In this document: piece after piece, positions 40,237 through 49,684 of the stretch
Layout: each line of letters begins with the position of its first letter
Numbering within the stretch: the stretch's first letter is position 1
From: Dokdonella sp.
GTDB lineage: Bacteria > Pseudomonadota > Gammaproteobacteria > Xanthomonadales > Rhodanobacteraceae
NCBI RefSeq assembly: GCF_019634845.1
Contig: NZ_JAHCAQ010000001.1
Span: 62,001 to 126,000 of the forward strand
DNA: 64,000 bases
Direction of reading: 5' to 3'
Notes under the pieces: model-generated
What the model was told of the DNA's origin: nothing
Seen by the model: only the letters and a program-made list of their open reading frames with translations
Databases searched by the model: none
Position numbers and translations under genes: made by a program

Positions 40237-43200
40237 TCACGGCGCCGGTGGCGCCTCGACCTGGGGCAGCTCGACCCGCACGGGCTTGGGGCGCTGCCGC
40301 CAGTAGCCGCCCTGGGTCCAGGCCGCGAAACCGCGGCGCAACCAGCGCACGAGTGCACTGGCCAGCCACAGCGACCACGCCAGCATGGCGAGCTGGTAGC
40401 TCCACAGCGGCAGGCTGATCGCCTTGGCCACGGGCAGCAGGTCGCTGCTGCGGTCGGCAAACCATTGCAGCAGGTGCTCGCTGGAGCCGTTGCCGGCCAC
40501 ATGCATCTCGGGTGCGCCGAGCAGGCCATGGCGGATCGAGTCGAACAGGCAGGCCAGCGCATACACGGTCAGCAGCGCAAGTCCGACCTGGGCGAAGTTG
40601 AACGCCACCGGCGAACGCGGCAGCGGTCCGCGCGCGCGCCAGTCGAGCGCGTACAGCCAGCCGACGACGATGAGCAGGGCCGGCCATGACCAGGTCGAGA
40701 AGCCGATGCCGAGCAGAGCCCATTGCCAAGCCTTGAGCGGCGAACGCGGCAGGCGGGCGAGCGCGAACGCCACCAGCAGCATGACGAGCAGCTCGCTCCA
40801 GTACAGCACGGCCGGACCCGTGGGCGGACCGCTGGTGGCGAGCAGCCAGCGGTCCTGCGGCAGGCTCTGCTCGAGCGTGATGTTGGCGGCCGGCAGGCCG
40901 AGTGCCACCGTCGGCGTGGCGGCGACGCCGGCCACTGGCGTGTCGTCGCGCCAGCGGATGCGAAACTGCTGGCTGCCCGGCGTCAGCGGCAAGCTGAGCT
41001 TGCCATCCTGCGGACGCAGGTTCAGCGGTTCGCCGTCACGTTCCACGCCGAGCACCTCGGCGCCGGCCGGCAGCGTCAGCGCATGCTCACCGCCCTGGCT
41101 CGCGCGCAGCGTCAGCGCGAGCGTCGTCGTGGCGGCGCGTTGAGCGAGCTCCTGCGTCAACGCCACGGCGTCGATCGCGCGCGTGGCGCCGGCCACTGCG
41201 GCGGGTCGGGTCATCGTCAGCGTGAGCGTTTCGCCCGGCAGCGGCTGGAACTGGAAATCGTGCTTCGCGGCATCGGCGTCGTCCGCGCTGTTCGACTGCG
41301 GCACCCCGGCGAATTGCGCATGCCACATCGGGCCGACCGCGACGAGCCAGCGCTCGGCGCGTGAATCCAGCGCCGGCGCGAGCAGGTGCAGGCTCGCATC
41401 CTTGTCCAGCGTCGAGGTCCACTCGACCTGCCGTTCGCGGGCGGCGAAGGCCGCCGTGACATGACCATCGACGACCTTGTGGCCGGCGCTGGTGACATGT
41501 TCGCCGGTCAGCAGTGGAACGCCCACGGTGAAGGCACCCAGATCGGGCGCCAGCCGTTCGACCTTGGTGTCGACAGTCCAGTCCATGCCGAGCCTGAGCG
41601 TGCGTGTGACGCGCACGAAGGGCGGGAACTGCTGGCCTGCGTCACGCGCGGGTGCCGCATCGCCGCTGCGCGCGCGCGCCAGGCTCAGCGTGTCGGTCTG
41701 CAGGCGGTCGTCGACGAGGCCGCTCGCTTCCCAGGCCTCGCCGGCGAAGCGCACGCGCTGCGGCCGCAGCGGAAACGCCAGCGCGACCTTGTCGCCGCTG
41801 GCCTCGAAGCTCAGTTCGAGCCGATGCACGCCGCGATCGAGCGCGGCATGCAGCCTGTCGCCACTGCGCGCGAACGCATCCTGCGCCACGCCGTCGACGC
41901 GCACGCCACGCAGTACCAGATCCTCGTCGTCGCCCGGCAGCGGCACCGCGACGCGTGCACCGGCATTGACCTGCAGCGCGACGTCGACGCGGTCGCCGCG
42001 CGCGCTGACTTCGGCCTGGGCGATGAGCGCGCAGTTGGGGATGCATCTGGGCGCTTCGACCAGACGCGCCCGCAACTGGTCGAGCAGCTCGTTGCCGGGC
42101 AAGGCCTGGGCCTGCGCCGGCGTGGCCGGCAGCAGCGTCGCCAGGCCCACGGCGAGCGCGCCGAGCAGCGACGCGGTGGTGCGCCCGGGCAGGCCGCGCC
42201 ACTTCGGCTTGAGGATCAGCACGACCAGCAGCGCGAGCAGGCCGGTCAGTAGCACGCGCAGTGGCCGCACCAGCCACGGCGGCGCGATCACGAGGCGCAC
42301 CTGCTGGCTGGGCAGCACCGGGCCGTCCCAGGCGAGTTCGTAGCGGTGGCCGAGCTGCCAGTGCGGTTCGCCGCTGCCCGTCTGCATGACGGCGGCCGGA
42401 TCGTTGCGCGTGTGGGCGCTGTCGTCGATGCGCGAGCCGGTGGCGGTCACCGATTCGAGTGCCATGCTGCCGGTCGCTGCCGCTGCCGCTGCCGTTGCCG
42501 GTGCCGGCGCCGGCAACGGCATTGCCATGCTCTTGCGGCGCACCGCGTCGGCGGCCTCCTCGTGGGGCGGTTCGGCGAGCGTCGGCGTCGGCATGTCGTA
42601 TGCGTAGCCTTGCGCCGCTGGCGCCGGCGCGTCGCTCGGCTCCAGTTGCGGGTGCAGGGCCTGACGCAACTGCGCGGTCGCGAACGGCAGCGCCACCAGC
42701 ACCAGGGCCGCCAGCGCCGCGCGGCGCAGCCAGATCGCGGCGCGCGCGAGGTGTCCGCCGCCGGGCAGCTCGCGCGCGATGATGGCGAACACGATGGCGG
42801 CGAGCAGGAGCCACACGGGTGCGCCCGGTTCCTGGTAGCCCAGCAGCAGATAGCCAAGCGCGGCGAGGCCGCCGGCCATGCCGAGGCCGCGCCATGCCAC
42901 GAGGACGAGGATCGCGGCGAGAAACACGTCGAGCAGGGTCCACAGCGACAGCCAACTGCCATCGGCGCGGTCGGCGCCAGGGGCGGCGACGAGGCGATAG
43001 CCGTTGGGCAGGTGCAGTACGGTGGCGACGTGGTCGAAGTTGTCCTGCCAGCCCGTCACCGGTAGCCGTGCACTGTTGGGGACGCGCAGGCCGGCATCGA
43101 GATCGACCGCCGGCAGGCGCCACTCGACGCCGCTGAGCCCGCTGCCGGCGCCGGTCGTGACCAGCAGCGCCGCGTCGTCGGCATCGGCAGTGGCGCGTTC

Positions 43201-44358
43201 GAGTGTCCATGGCTGGGCGGCGTCGAAGCGCCAGCCACGCAGCATGCTGCCGCTCAGCCGATCGTGGGCGAACCAGCCGCCGCCGTCGAAATCGAGCCAC
43301 ATCTCGCGCTGCAGGCGCAGGCGGTTGCCTTCGTCCGCAGCCATGCCACGCGAACGCTGTTCGATCGTGAGCGCGGCATCGGCGCCGAGTGCGAACGCCG
43401 GCAGATCGAGCCATGCGTCGGGCACGCCGTTCTGACGCGGGTCGACCGCGGTGGCGCCGTTGGCGACGCTGACGCGCCAGGCCGGATCGGCGGCATAACT
43501 CCAGATTTCCTGCGGCGGCCACGGCGCCGGCGCGATGCGGGCGGCGACACGCTCGAGCGGCGTACTCGCGCGCGCGTTGAACGTCAGCGTGCTCGTGCCC
43601 GGCTGCACGAGCACGTGCAGGTGACCCTCGCCGTCGAGGCGCGCCGGCCAGTTTCCGGCCAGCGCGGTCGGCACGAAACCGGCGGGCAGCACGGGCCCCA
43701 GGATTTCCTCGCGCGCCTGGCCGGCCACGCGCAACTGGACCTGCGTGCTCAGCATCGCCGGCACGCCGTCGGCCAGGCGGCGGTGCACGCGCAGGTCAAG
43801 ACTGTCGGCCTCGGGTGCGGTGGTCGCACCGCGGCCGAGCGTGAGCTCGTCGCCGTTGCGCTGCAGTGGCGCGATGCGCTTGCCGTCGACATCGAGCGCG
43901 ACGAGGCCGCTCGACTGCGGCACGCGCAGCGTCTGTGGCCGCTCGCGCCAGGGAATGTGGCCGCGGACCTCGTGCGTGCCGGCCGTCAACCACAGTGCGG
44001 GACCGCGTTGATCGAGCACGCTGGCCGGCTTGCCATCGAGCATGACCTGCTGCGGCCAGTGGGCGGCACTGCCCGGCAGCGCGATCCAGCCGTCGGCGTC
44101 GAGCCGCCAGCGTTGGCTGAAGTCGGCGCCGTCAGCGCCGGCCGTCAGCGCGAGCGTGCCGGGCCAGGCACACACGAAGTCGCCGGCGCCGCCGCCGCTG
44201 CGTCCGGCCAGCAGCGGACAGCTGCGGAATTCCTGGTCCTTGAGCACCCAGCCACGCCAGGCTTCGAGCGGGGGCGGCACCACGGTCTGGGCGTGGAGCG
44301 CGCTGCAGGCGGCAAGCAGGGCGACAACGCAGGCAAAGCGGAGCTTGGGTGCGCGCAT
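40237..44358 (-). CDS. large multi-pass membrane protein of unknown function (1373 residues)
   Basis: From the ATG at 44358 the protein has a signal peptide (MRAPKLRFACVVALLAACSA) and a ~450-residue periplasmic beta-rich region (LRVPQSSGLVALDVDGKRIA, TSTLTFNARASTPLERVAAR). Next come hydrophobic segments at about 473-562, one at about 700-720 (RVLLTGLLALLVVLILKPKW), and a second signal-peptide-like stretch at about 727-750 (ASLLGALAVGLATLLPATPA-QAQ). A second ~430-residue beta-rich region follows (LRLGMDWTVDTKVERLAPDL), then about four to five C-terminal helices (1183-1343) ending in a proline-rich tail. I know no function for it. The second signal-like segment after the first half suggests that two exported proteins were fused. 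A low-complexity part PAPAPATAAAAAATGS lies in the linker (about 620-640). Confidence 0.8.
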   Translation of the reverse strand: MRAPKLRFACVVALLAACSALHAQTVVPPPLEAWRGWVLKDQEFRSCPLLAGRSGGGAGDFVCAWPGTLALTAGADGADFSQRWRLDADGWIALPGSAAHWPQQVMLDGKPASVLDQRGPALWLTAGTHEVRGHIPWRERPQTLRVPQSSGLVALDVDGKRIAPLQRNGDELTLGRGATTAPEADSLDLRVHRRLADGVPAMLSTQVQLRVAGQAREEILGPVLPAGFVPTALAGNWPARLDGEGHLHVLVQPGTSTLTFNARASTPLERVAARIAPAPWPPQEIWSYAADPAWRVSVANGATAVDPRQNGVPDAWLDLPAFALGADAALTIEQRSRGMAADEGNRLRLQREMWLDFDGGGWFAHDRLSGSMLRGWRFDAAQPWTLERATADADDAALLVTTGAGSGLSGVEWRLPAVDLDAGLRVPNSARLPVTGWQDNFDHVATVLHLPNGYRLVAAPGADRADGSWLSLWTLLDVFLAAILVLVAWRGLGMAGGLAALGYLLLGYQEPGAPVWLLLAAIVFAIIARELPGGGHLARAAIWLRRAALAALVLVALPFATAQLRQALHPQLEPSDAPAPAAQGYAYDMPTPTLAEPPHEEAADAVRRKSMAMPLPAPAPATAAAAAATGSMALESVTATGSRIDDSAHTRNDPAAVMQTGSGEPHWQLGHRYELAWDGPVLPSQQVRLVIAPPWLVRPLRVLLTGLLALLVVLILKPKWRGLPGRTTASLLGALAVGLATLLPATPAQAQALPGNELLDQLRARLVEAPRCIPNCALIAQAEVSARGDRVDVALQVNAGARVAVPLPGDDEDLVLRGVRVDGVAQDAFARSGDRLHAALDRGVHRLELSFEASGDKVALAFPLRPQRVRFAGEAWEASGLVDDRLQTDTLSLARARSGDAAPARDAGQQFPPFVRVTRTLRLGMDWTVDTKVERLAPDLGAFTVGVPLLTGEHVTSAGHKVVDGHVTAAFAARERQVEWTSTLDKDASLHLLAPALDSRAERWLVAVGPMWHAQFAGVPQSNSADDADAAKHDFQFQPLPGETLTLTMTRPAAVAGATRAIDAVALTQELAQRAATTTLALTLRASQGGEHALTLPAGAEVLGVERDGEPLNLRPQDGKLSLPLTPGSQQFRIRWRDDTPVAGVAATPTVALGLPAANITLEQSLPQDRWLLATSGPPTGPAVLYWSELLVMLLVAFALARLPRSPLKAWQWALLGIGFSTWSWPALLIVVGWLYALDWRARGPLPRSPVAFNFAQVGLALLTVYALACLFDSIRHGLLGAPEMHVAGNGSSEHLLQWFADRSSDLLPVAKAISLPLWSYQLAMLAWSLWLASALVRWLRRGFAAWTQGGYWRQRPKPVRVELPQVEAPPAP

Positions 44359-44442
44359 GTGGGGATCCTTGGCTGGGCAGGGCGGTTGTAACGAGGCTCG
44401 CGCCGCTGCGGGGTTGCATGGTCGGCTTGCCTTGCCCGCCAC

Positions 44443-45129
44443 TCAGCGGCTGGCCGGTATGTTGAAGGTGTCGCGCGATGGGCAGGCGTTGCGCAGGCGC
44501 TGGCCGCACTCGCGCGGTGCGAGGTTGCGGTCGAGGCACACGCGCACCTCGACCAGTTCGCCGCGACTGCAGTTGAGCTTGAACATCGCATCGGTCAGCG
44601 CCGGGTTGGCGCCACGCAGCGCGGCGCGCAACTGCTCGGCCGTCATCGTCAGATCACGGGTCGGCGCCTTGAGCTGCGGCGGCGCCTGCACGCTGGCGAA
44701 GGCGCGGTCGGCGCTGGCGAAATAGGCGGCCGGGGTCAGGCCCGAGCAGGTTCCGTGCGCGCGCCATTCGTGGTTGATGAGGCGCCGGCTCGGCATGAAG
44801 GCGAGCGCCGCCTCGGCGGTCCGGCGATCGACCTCGGCGCTGCTCGCGCAGCGCTGCGGGCCGTTGCCGGTCTCGTACTGCGGCCACAGGCCATGCAGCA
44901 CGAAGCCGAAGCCGCGGCGGGCGCACTGCTCGTCGTCGTCGGGGTGGCTGCGGCAATAGCTTGGCGACCACGACAGCGCCATCACGTAGTAGTCGAAGCC
45001 GGTAGCGGGCGCCTCGCGTGAAGCCGATGTCTTGGCTGCGTCGCGCGCGGGCTGGTGGGGATGACGGGCCAGCGCCAGTGACGAGGCACCGACCGCGAGC
45101 AGCAGCACGAGGACACAGGCTCGACGCAT
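44443..45129 (-). CDS. ribonuclease T2 family enzyme, exported
   Basis: The 228-residue protein starts at the ATG at 45129, giving a signal peptide (MRRACVLVLLLAVGASSLALA). Both RNase T2 active-site blocks are present: CAS1 in FVLHGLWPQ (His79) and CAS2 in HEWRAHGTC (His120, Glu121, His125), with paired cysteines for the disulfides (YCRSH, EQCARR, RCASSA, TCSG). RNase T2 enzymes cut single-stranded RNA through a 2',3'-cyclic phosphate; the E. coli periplasmic homologue is RNase I. It lies 84 bases upstream of the large membrane protein on the same strand. Confidence 0.94.
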   Translation of the reverse strand: MRRACVLVLLLAVGASSLALARHPHQPARDAAKTSASREAPATGFDYYVMALSWSPSYCRSHPDDDEQCARRGFGFVLHGLWPQYETGNGPQRCASSAEVDRRTAEAALAFMPSRRLINHEWRAHGTCSGLTPAAYFASADRAFASVQAPPQLKAPTRDLTMTAEQLRAALRGANPALTDAMFKLNCSRGELVEVRVCLDRNLAPRECGQRLRNACPSRDTFNIPASR

Positions 45130-45236
45130 GACGCGCTCCGGCAGATGGGGGTGCGCGCACGCTAGCACGAGCCGGCGATGCGGTTCGCGGTCGCGGCGCG
45201 CGCTATCATGCGCGACTTTCCCATCGATCCAGACGC

Positions 45237-45734
45237 ATGACCCGACGCATTGCCGCCCGCCGTTCCCCCATCCATGGCAATGGCGTGTTCGCCCTTGTCG
45301 ACATCGCCAAGGGCGTCGAGCTGATCGAATACCGCGGCAAGCTGCTGACCGTGGCGCAGGCCGACCGCAAGTACGCCAATTCCAGCGATAGCGGCCACAC
45401 CTTCCTGTTCACGCTCAATGAGCGATACGTCATCGATGCCAATACCGATGGCAGCATCGCGCGCTGGATCAACCACAGCTGCGCGCCCAACTGCAAGGCG
45501 TTCATCCACGAGGATCCGGGCGGCGACCCGCGCAAGGACCGCGTCATCATCGAGACGCTGCGCGCGCTGCACGCGGGCGAGGAACTCACCTACGACTACG
45601 GCATCGTGCTCGAGGAGCGCCTGACGCCGCGCCTCAAGGCGATCTGGGCCTGTCGCTGCGGCGCCCGCAACTGCAGCGGCACCCTGCTCAAGCCCAAGCG
45701 GCCGCGCCGCCCGGCGCCGGGCCGCACGCGCTGA
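45237..45734 (+). CDS. SET domain protein-lysine methyltransferase with post-SET cysteines
   Basis: The 165-residue protein is a complete, eukaryote-like SET domain: ARRSPIHGNGVFALVDIAKG at the start, WINHSCAPNCKAFI (Asn79, His80), then ELTYDYG, and a post-SET cysteine pattern CRCGARNCSG (Cys139, Cys141, Cys146) that binds zinc. The C-terminal tail is basic (LLKPKRPRRPAPGRTR). Similar small SET proteins occur in some bacteria, including Xanthomonas and Chlamydia; the targets are ribosomal or histone-like proteins in the few studied cases. It is divergent from the RNase T2 gene, with 107 bases between. Confidence 0.92.
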   Translation: MTRRIAARRSPIHGNGVFALVDIAKGVELIEYRGKLLTVAQADRKYANSSDSGHTFLFTLNERYVIDANTDGSIARWINHSCAPNCKAFIHEDPGGDPRKDRVIIETLRALHAGEELTYDYGIVLEERLTPRLKAIWACRCGARNCSGTLLKPKRPRRPAPGRTR

Positions 45735-45815
45735 GGCCGGGCCCCGGGGCGATTGCGGCCAGCGGGGCAAACCCCGTAGGATCGCGCTGCACAGGGGCTG
45801 GATTCCGGGCAGATC

Positions 45816-46907
45816 GTGGACCGCGAACGGGTCATCGCATGCGCCGGCTTGGGTGAGGCTGAACTGGCCCACCTGCGCCTGCTGCTGCGCGCCTGCGCCG
45901 ACGAGCTGTCGGTACCGTGGCGACTCGGCGAGGAGGACGGCGCCGACCTGCTGGTGGTCGACGTGCGCGACTTCGCCGGCGAGATGGCCCAGGCGCGCGC
46001 ACGCTGCAGCGGCCTGCGCTGCGCGATCTTCTCCGACGTGCCCGTGCCCGATGCCGAACTGGTGCTGCAGCGACCGCTGCAGCGTGCCACGCTGATCGAG
46101 TTGCTCAATCGTGTCGTCAGCGGCGGCGGCAAACCGCTGGGCCTGCAGGTCGAGAGCAATGAGTTCCGCGTCCACGACCTCGGCATCGGCATGGCCGAGG
46201 CGCGTCCCGCGAGCGCACGCGCCGGGGTGGCGCCGGCACTCGATGACCTGCTCGCCCTGCAGCGCGAGCAGGATCGGCAGGCGCTGGGCGCATTGCGCGT
46301 GAAAACCGCGGCAACGCCGCGCGTGTGGGCCTCGCGCGAGGCCATGCTCGAGGAAACCGCGCCACGCCCGCTGCGTGAATACCTCAGCGGCGGACTGCTG
46401 CGCGGTCCGGCGCGCTTCGAGCTCGAAGGGGCACTGCCGATCGTGCTCGATCCCAAGCACCGCCTGGCCCATATCGCCGGTGGCCTGCATGCGGCCGAGG
46501 CATACGTGCGTGCGCGCTGGCGCCTGTGCGACTGGGTGCCACTGCGCAGCAGCGAGCTGGCGCAGGCACGCGATACCCTCGTCGCCGTGCCGTATGTGCG
46601 ACTGGCCTGGCTCGACGTGCTGCTGCATTCGGCGGGCCACCTTGCGCGCCACCTCGACCCGAAGGCGACCTACCGTCTCACCGAACCCGCCGTGGCCGAG
46701 GCCGGCTACGCCTGGGTCCATCGCATCGCCTCGACGCTGTTGCAGCCGCTGCGGCTGCACGAGATCGCCGCGGCTTCGGGCGCCAAGATGGCGGATGTGT
46801 TCGACGTCGTGAACGCCTACGACGCGATCGGCCTGATCGAATCGCGCCTGTCGACTCCGGTCGACAGCGAACGCAGCGGCCGCTCCTGGTTCGGTCGGCG
46901 GCGCTAG
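45816..46907 (+). CDS. hypothetical protein, possible receiver-like N-terminal domain
   Basis: The 363-residue protein is cytoplasmic by composition. Its first ~105 residues (LLRACADELSVPWRLGEEDG, ADLLVVDVRDFAGEM, CAIFSDVPVPDAEL, RATLIELLNRVV) have the alternating strand-helix pattern of a response-regulator-like fold without a conserved phosphoacceptor set. The middle and C-terminal parts (PLREYLSGGLLRGPARFELEG, YVRARWRLCDWVPLRSSELA, AGYAWVHRIASTLLQPLRLH, MADVFDVVNAYDAIGLIES) look all-helical, with a DNA-binding-like end. I do not recognise the family. It follows the SET gene at 81 bases on the same strand; a Lysobacterales-specific gene is likely. Confidence 0.75.
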   Translation: MDRERVIACAGLGEAELAHLRLLLRACADELSVPWRLGEEDGADLLVVDVRDFAGEMAQARARCSGLRCAIFSDVPVPDAELVLQRPLQRATLIELLNRVVSGGGKPLGLQVESNEFRVHDLGIGMAEARPASARAGVAPALDDLLALQREQDRQALGALRVKTAATPRVWASREAMLEETAPRPLREYLSGGLLRGPARFELEGALPIVLDPKHRLAHIAGGLHAAEAYVRARWRLCDWVPLRSSELAQARDTLVAVPYVRLAWLDVLLHSAGHLARHLDPKATYRLTEPAVAEAGYAWVHRIASTLLQPLRLHEIAAASGAKMADVFDVVNAYDAIGLIESRLSTPVDSERSGRSWFGRRR

Positions 46908-46965
46908 GGACAGCCCGGTCGATCGCGCAACGGCGAGGCGACATCCGCGCGCCGCACGGTTGGCT

Positions 46966-49614
46966 TCAACCGGCCGCGTCGCCCGAGCGATGCGCCACCC
47001 ACGCTCCGATCAGCGCCGAACCGTAGGGGATCGCCTGCGCGGCGAGGATCGCGATCCACAGCCGGCCCTCGATGTAGTTGATGCCGCTGGAGTTGATCAT
47101 GCCGACGATGCAGGCGATGAGCGCCAGGAACAGCAGCAGTTCCTCGCTCACGGCCATGAACGGGTTGGGTTTCTTGCCGATGCGGCGGCTCTTGGCGGTG
47201 CGCACGAACTCGCCCTTCCGGCGCCACAGGCCCTGGAAGATGCCGTTGGCGATCGCATGCGACAGTCCCATGCTGGCGACCGAGGCCGCGATCGTGTCGC
47301 GCCACGAACAGGGCACGCGCACGCGGTAGAGGATGATGCCGAACGCGGCCTTGAACAGGAAAAAGCCGATCAGCGGCACGAGGAACAGGTACATCGGCAG
47401 CATGAAGTACTGCGGTGCCAGCACCATGCCCAGCGTCCACAGCATCGCCATCAGCGTGAACACCAGGTGCAGCGCATCGCCGAACCACGAGAACCAGCCG
47501 GTGAGGAAGTGGAAGCGCTGGCCGCGGCTCAGCGGCGAACGGCGCGAAACCATCCAGCCCAACCGTGCCTTCATGATCTGCATCGCCCCGAAGGCCCAGC
47601 GCGTGCGCTGCGACTTGTAGGCCTTGAAGTCGGCCGGCGTGAGGCCCTTGCCCATCAGCTCATCGACGTAGACGAGCTCGTGGCCGGCATGCATGAGGCG
47701 CAGGCCGAGCTCGGCGTCCTCGCAGATCGTCCACTCCGACCAGCCGCCGGTGTCGACCAGCGCACTGCGCCGCACCATCGTCATCGTGCCGTGCTGGATG
47801 ATCGCGTTGCGCTCGTTGCGATGGTGCATGCCGATGCGGAAGAAACCGTCGTATTCCCAGTTGGTCATGCGGCGGAATGCATTGTGCTGCCATTCGCGGT
47901 GCGCCTGCGGACACTGCACCACGGCGACGCGGGGATTGTGGAAATAGCCGGTCAGCGCGCGCAGCCAGTCGCTGCGCACCTCGTAGTCGGCATCGATCAC
48001 GGCCACCACTTCGGCGCGCGGATCGGTGACCTCGAGCCCGTAATTGAGCGCGCCGGCCTTGAATCCGGGCCAGGGTTCGAGGTGGTAGAAGCGGAACTTC
48101 GCCCCGAGCCGTTCGCAATGGGCCTGCACCGGCTGCCAGATCTCCGGGTTCCTGGTGTTGTTGTCGAGGACGATGACCTCGTAGTTGTCGTAGTCGAGCG
48201 CCGCCAGCGAGTCGAGCGTGAGGATCACCATCTCGGGTGGCTCGTTGTAGCAGGCCAGGTGGATCGACACGAACGGCTGCGGTTCGTCCGGCGCCGGCGT
48301 GAGCAGCTTGAACTCGCGCAGCCAGAACGGGCGCCAGATCACCTCGGTGAACTCGAACCCGTTGATGAGCAGGATCAGGATGATCGCCAGCTGCGCCGGG
48401 AACAGCAGCAGCAGCATGGTCCAGTCGAGCGGCGACAGGTAGAAATCGTAGGGGAGGGTGGCCATCCACACCAGGATCGACGCCGACAGCTGCACCAGCA
48501 GCAGGAAGAAGAACAGGCCGGTGACGCGGAAGCGGATGAAATGGCGGGCAAACCAGAACATCGGCAGCAGCGCCAGCAGCGAAGCGGCGGCGGCCTTCCA
48601 CGGCCACAGCGGATCCTCGATCACGGTGCCGGTGAGGGCGAACTTGGGCTCGCGCGCGGCGTTGAACACGCCCCAGTACGCCTCCACGCGCCCGCCGATC
48701 TGTTCCTTCCACGGCTGGTCGATCGCCTCCATCACGTAGTAGTCGATGTGCTCGCGGGCGGCGACGTTGAACCAGTCGCGCAGGAAGTGGGCCTCGTCGG
48801 CGATCGAGGGTTGCGCATGCTCGCGGCGGTCGCCGTTGGATGGCCAGCCGACTTCGCCGAGCACGATCGGCTTGCCCGGCGAAACCTGGTCGACGATCTC
48901 GCGCAGCGACTTGAGCTGGCCGAGCACGAAGCCGACCGCATCCTTGCGCGGCACGCGTTCCCAGTACGGCAACACGTGCACGGTGACGAAATCGACATGG
49001 CGGATCAGTTCGGGATTGCGCTGCCACGAATCGAGCGGCTCGGCGGTCGATACCGGAACGTGGAGCTGGGCCCGCGCACGGTCCAGATACTGGATCAGCT
49101 TGCGCACCGGCAGGTCGCCGCGCAGGATCACCTCATTGCCGACGATGACGCGGTCGATGTTGTCGTTGTTGCGCGCAAGCGCGATCAGTGCGGCCAGCTC
49201 GCGCTCGTTGCGCTCGGCGCGGCCTTCGATCCACGCGCCGGCCATCACGCTCATGCCATAGAAGCGTGCGATGCGCGGGATCTGCGGGTTCTCGTACGAG
49301 GAATAGGTGCGCAGCCGATGTGTGTAGTGCGACAGCAGGCGAATGTCGCTGTCGAGCTCGGCTTCGCTCGGAAAGATCAGCTTGGTCGGATCCTGGTAGC
49401 GCTGCGAGGGGTTGTAGGCGAGGCCGCCGATGTCGCCACGCCAGTCGGCGATGTGGGCCGGCCGGTTGAGGAACGCCCACAGCGCGATGTTGGCGGCTGC
49501 CACCAGCACGGTCACGGCGATCGCGCGCCACAGTGATTTGCGCACGACGGGCGCGGTAACGACGGTCAAGGTGGTGCTCGCAGGCCAAGGTGCGTGAACA
49601 GCGCAGCGCAGCAT
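46966..49614 (-). CDS. ndvB: NdvB-type cyclic beta-glucan synthase (GH17-GT2 fusion)
   Basis: The predicted length is 882 residues, near that of pseudomonad NdvB. The start is uncertain: the ATG at 49614 is used, and a TTG about 45 bases later also fits. After an N-terminal helix (RAIAVTVLVAAANIALWAFL) comes a GH17-like domain, with acid/base region DRVIVGNEVILRGDLP and nucleophile region GKPIVLGEVGWPSNGDR. A block of transmembrane helices follows (LLALLPMFWFARH, TGLFFFLLLVQLSASILVW). The GT2 domain holds ACYNEPPEMVILTLDSLAAL, then VVAVIDADYEVR, WTICEDAELGLRLMHAGHEL and YKSQRTRWAFGAM. Several helices close the protein. Related enzymes make periplasmic cyclic beta-1,3-glucans, in which the GH17 part performs transglycosylation. 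Confidence 0.85.
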   Translation of the reverse strand: MLRCAVHAPWPASTTLTVVTAPVVRKSLWRAIAVTVLVAAANIALWAFLNRPAHIADWRGDIGGLAYNPSQRYQDPTKLIFPSEAELDSDIRLLSHYTHRLRTYSSYENPQIPRIARFYGMSVMAGAWIEGRAERNERELAALIALARNNDNIDRVIVGNEVILRGDLPVRKLIQYLDRARAQLHVPVSTAEPLDSWQRNPELIRHVDFVTVHVLPYWERVPRKDAVGFVLGQLKSLREIVDQVSPGKPIVLGEVGWPSNGDRREHAQPSIADEAHFLRDWFNVAAREHIDYYVMEAIDQPWKEQIGGRVEAYWGVFNAAREPKFALTGTVIEDPLWPWKAAAASLLALLPMFWFARHFIRFRVTGLFFFLLLVQLSASILVWMATLPYDFYLSPLDWTMLLLLFPAQLAIILILLINGFEFTEVIWRPFWLREFKLLTPAPDEPQPFVSIHLACYNEPPEMVILTLDSLAALDYDNYEVIVLDNNTRNPEIWQPVQAHCERLGAKFRFYHLEPWPGFKAGALNYGLEVTDPRAEVVAVIDADYEVRSDWLRALTGYFHNPRVAVVQCPQAHREWQHNAFRRMTNWEYDGFFRIGMHHRNERNAIIQHGTMTMVRRSALVDTGGWSEWTICEDAELGLRLMHAGHELVYVDELMGKGLTPADFKAYKSQRTRWAFGAMQIMKARLGWMVSRRSPLSRGQRFHFLTGWFSWFGDALHLVFTLMAMLWTLGMVLAPQYFMLPMYLFLVPLIGFFLFKAAFGIILYRVRVPCSWRDTIAASVASMGLSHAIANGIFQGLWRRKGEFVRTAKSRRIGKKPNPFMAVSEELLLFLALIACIVGMINSSGINYIEGRLWIAILAAQAIPYGSALIGAWVAHRSGDAAG

Positions 49615-49684
49615 AGCCGAAGGCCGCGCGCACGCTCAATTGCGCCAGGCGGTGGCGTGTGCACCGCAGCGAGCGGTGGCCGGG

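Noticed and set aside
46960-49536. 858-residue plus-strand frame opposite the glucan synthase
   Set aside because: The GH17 and GT2 motifs are on the minus strand; this frame is only kept open by base composition.
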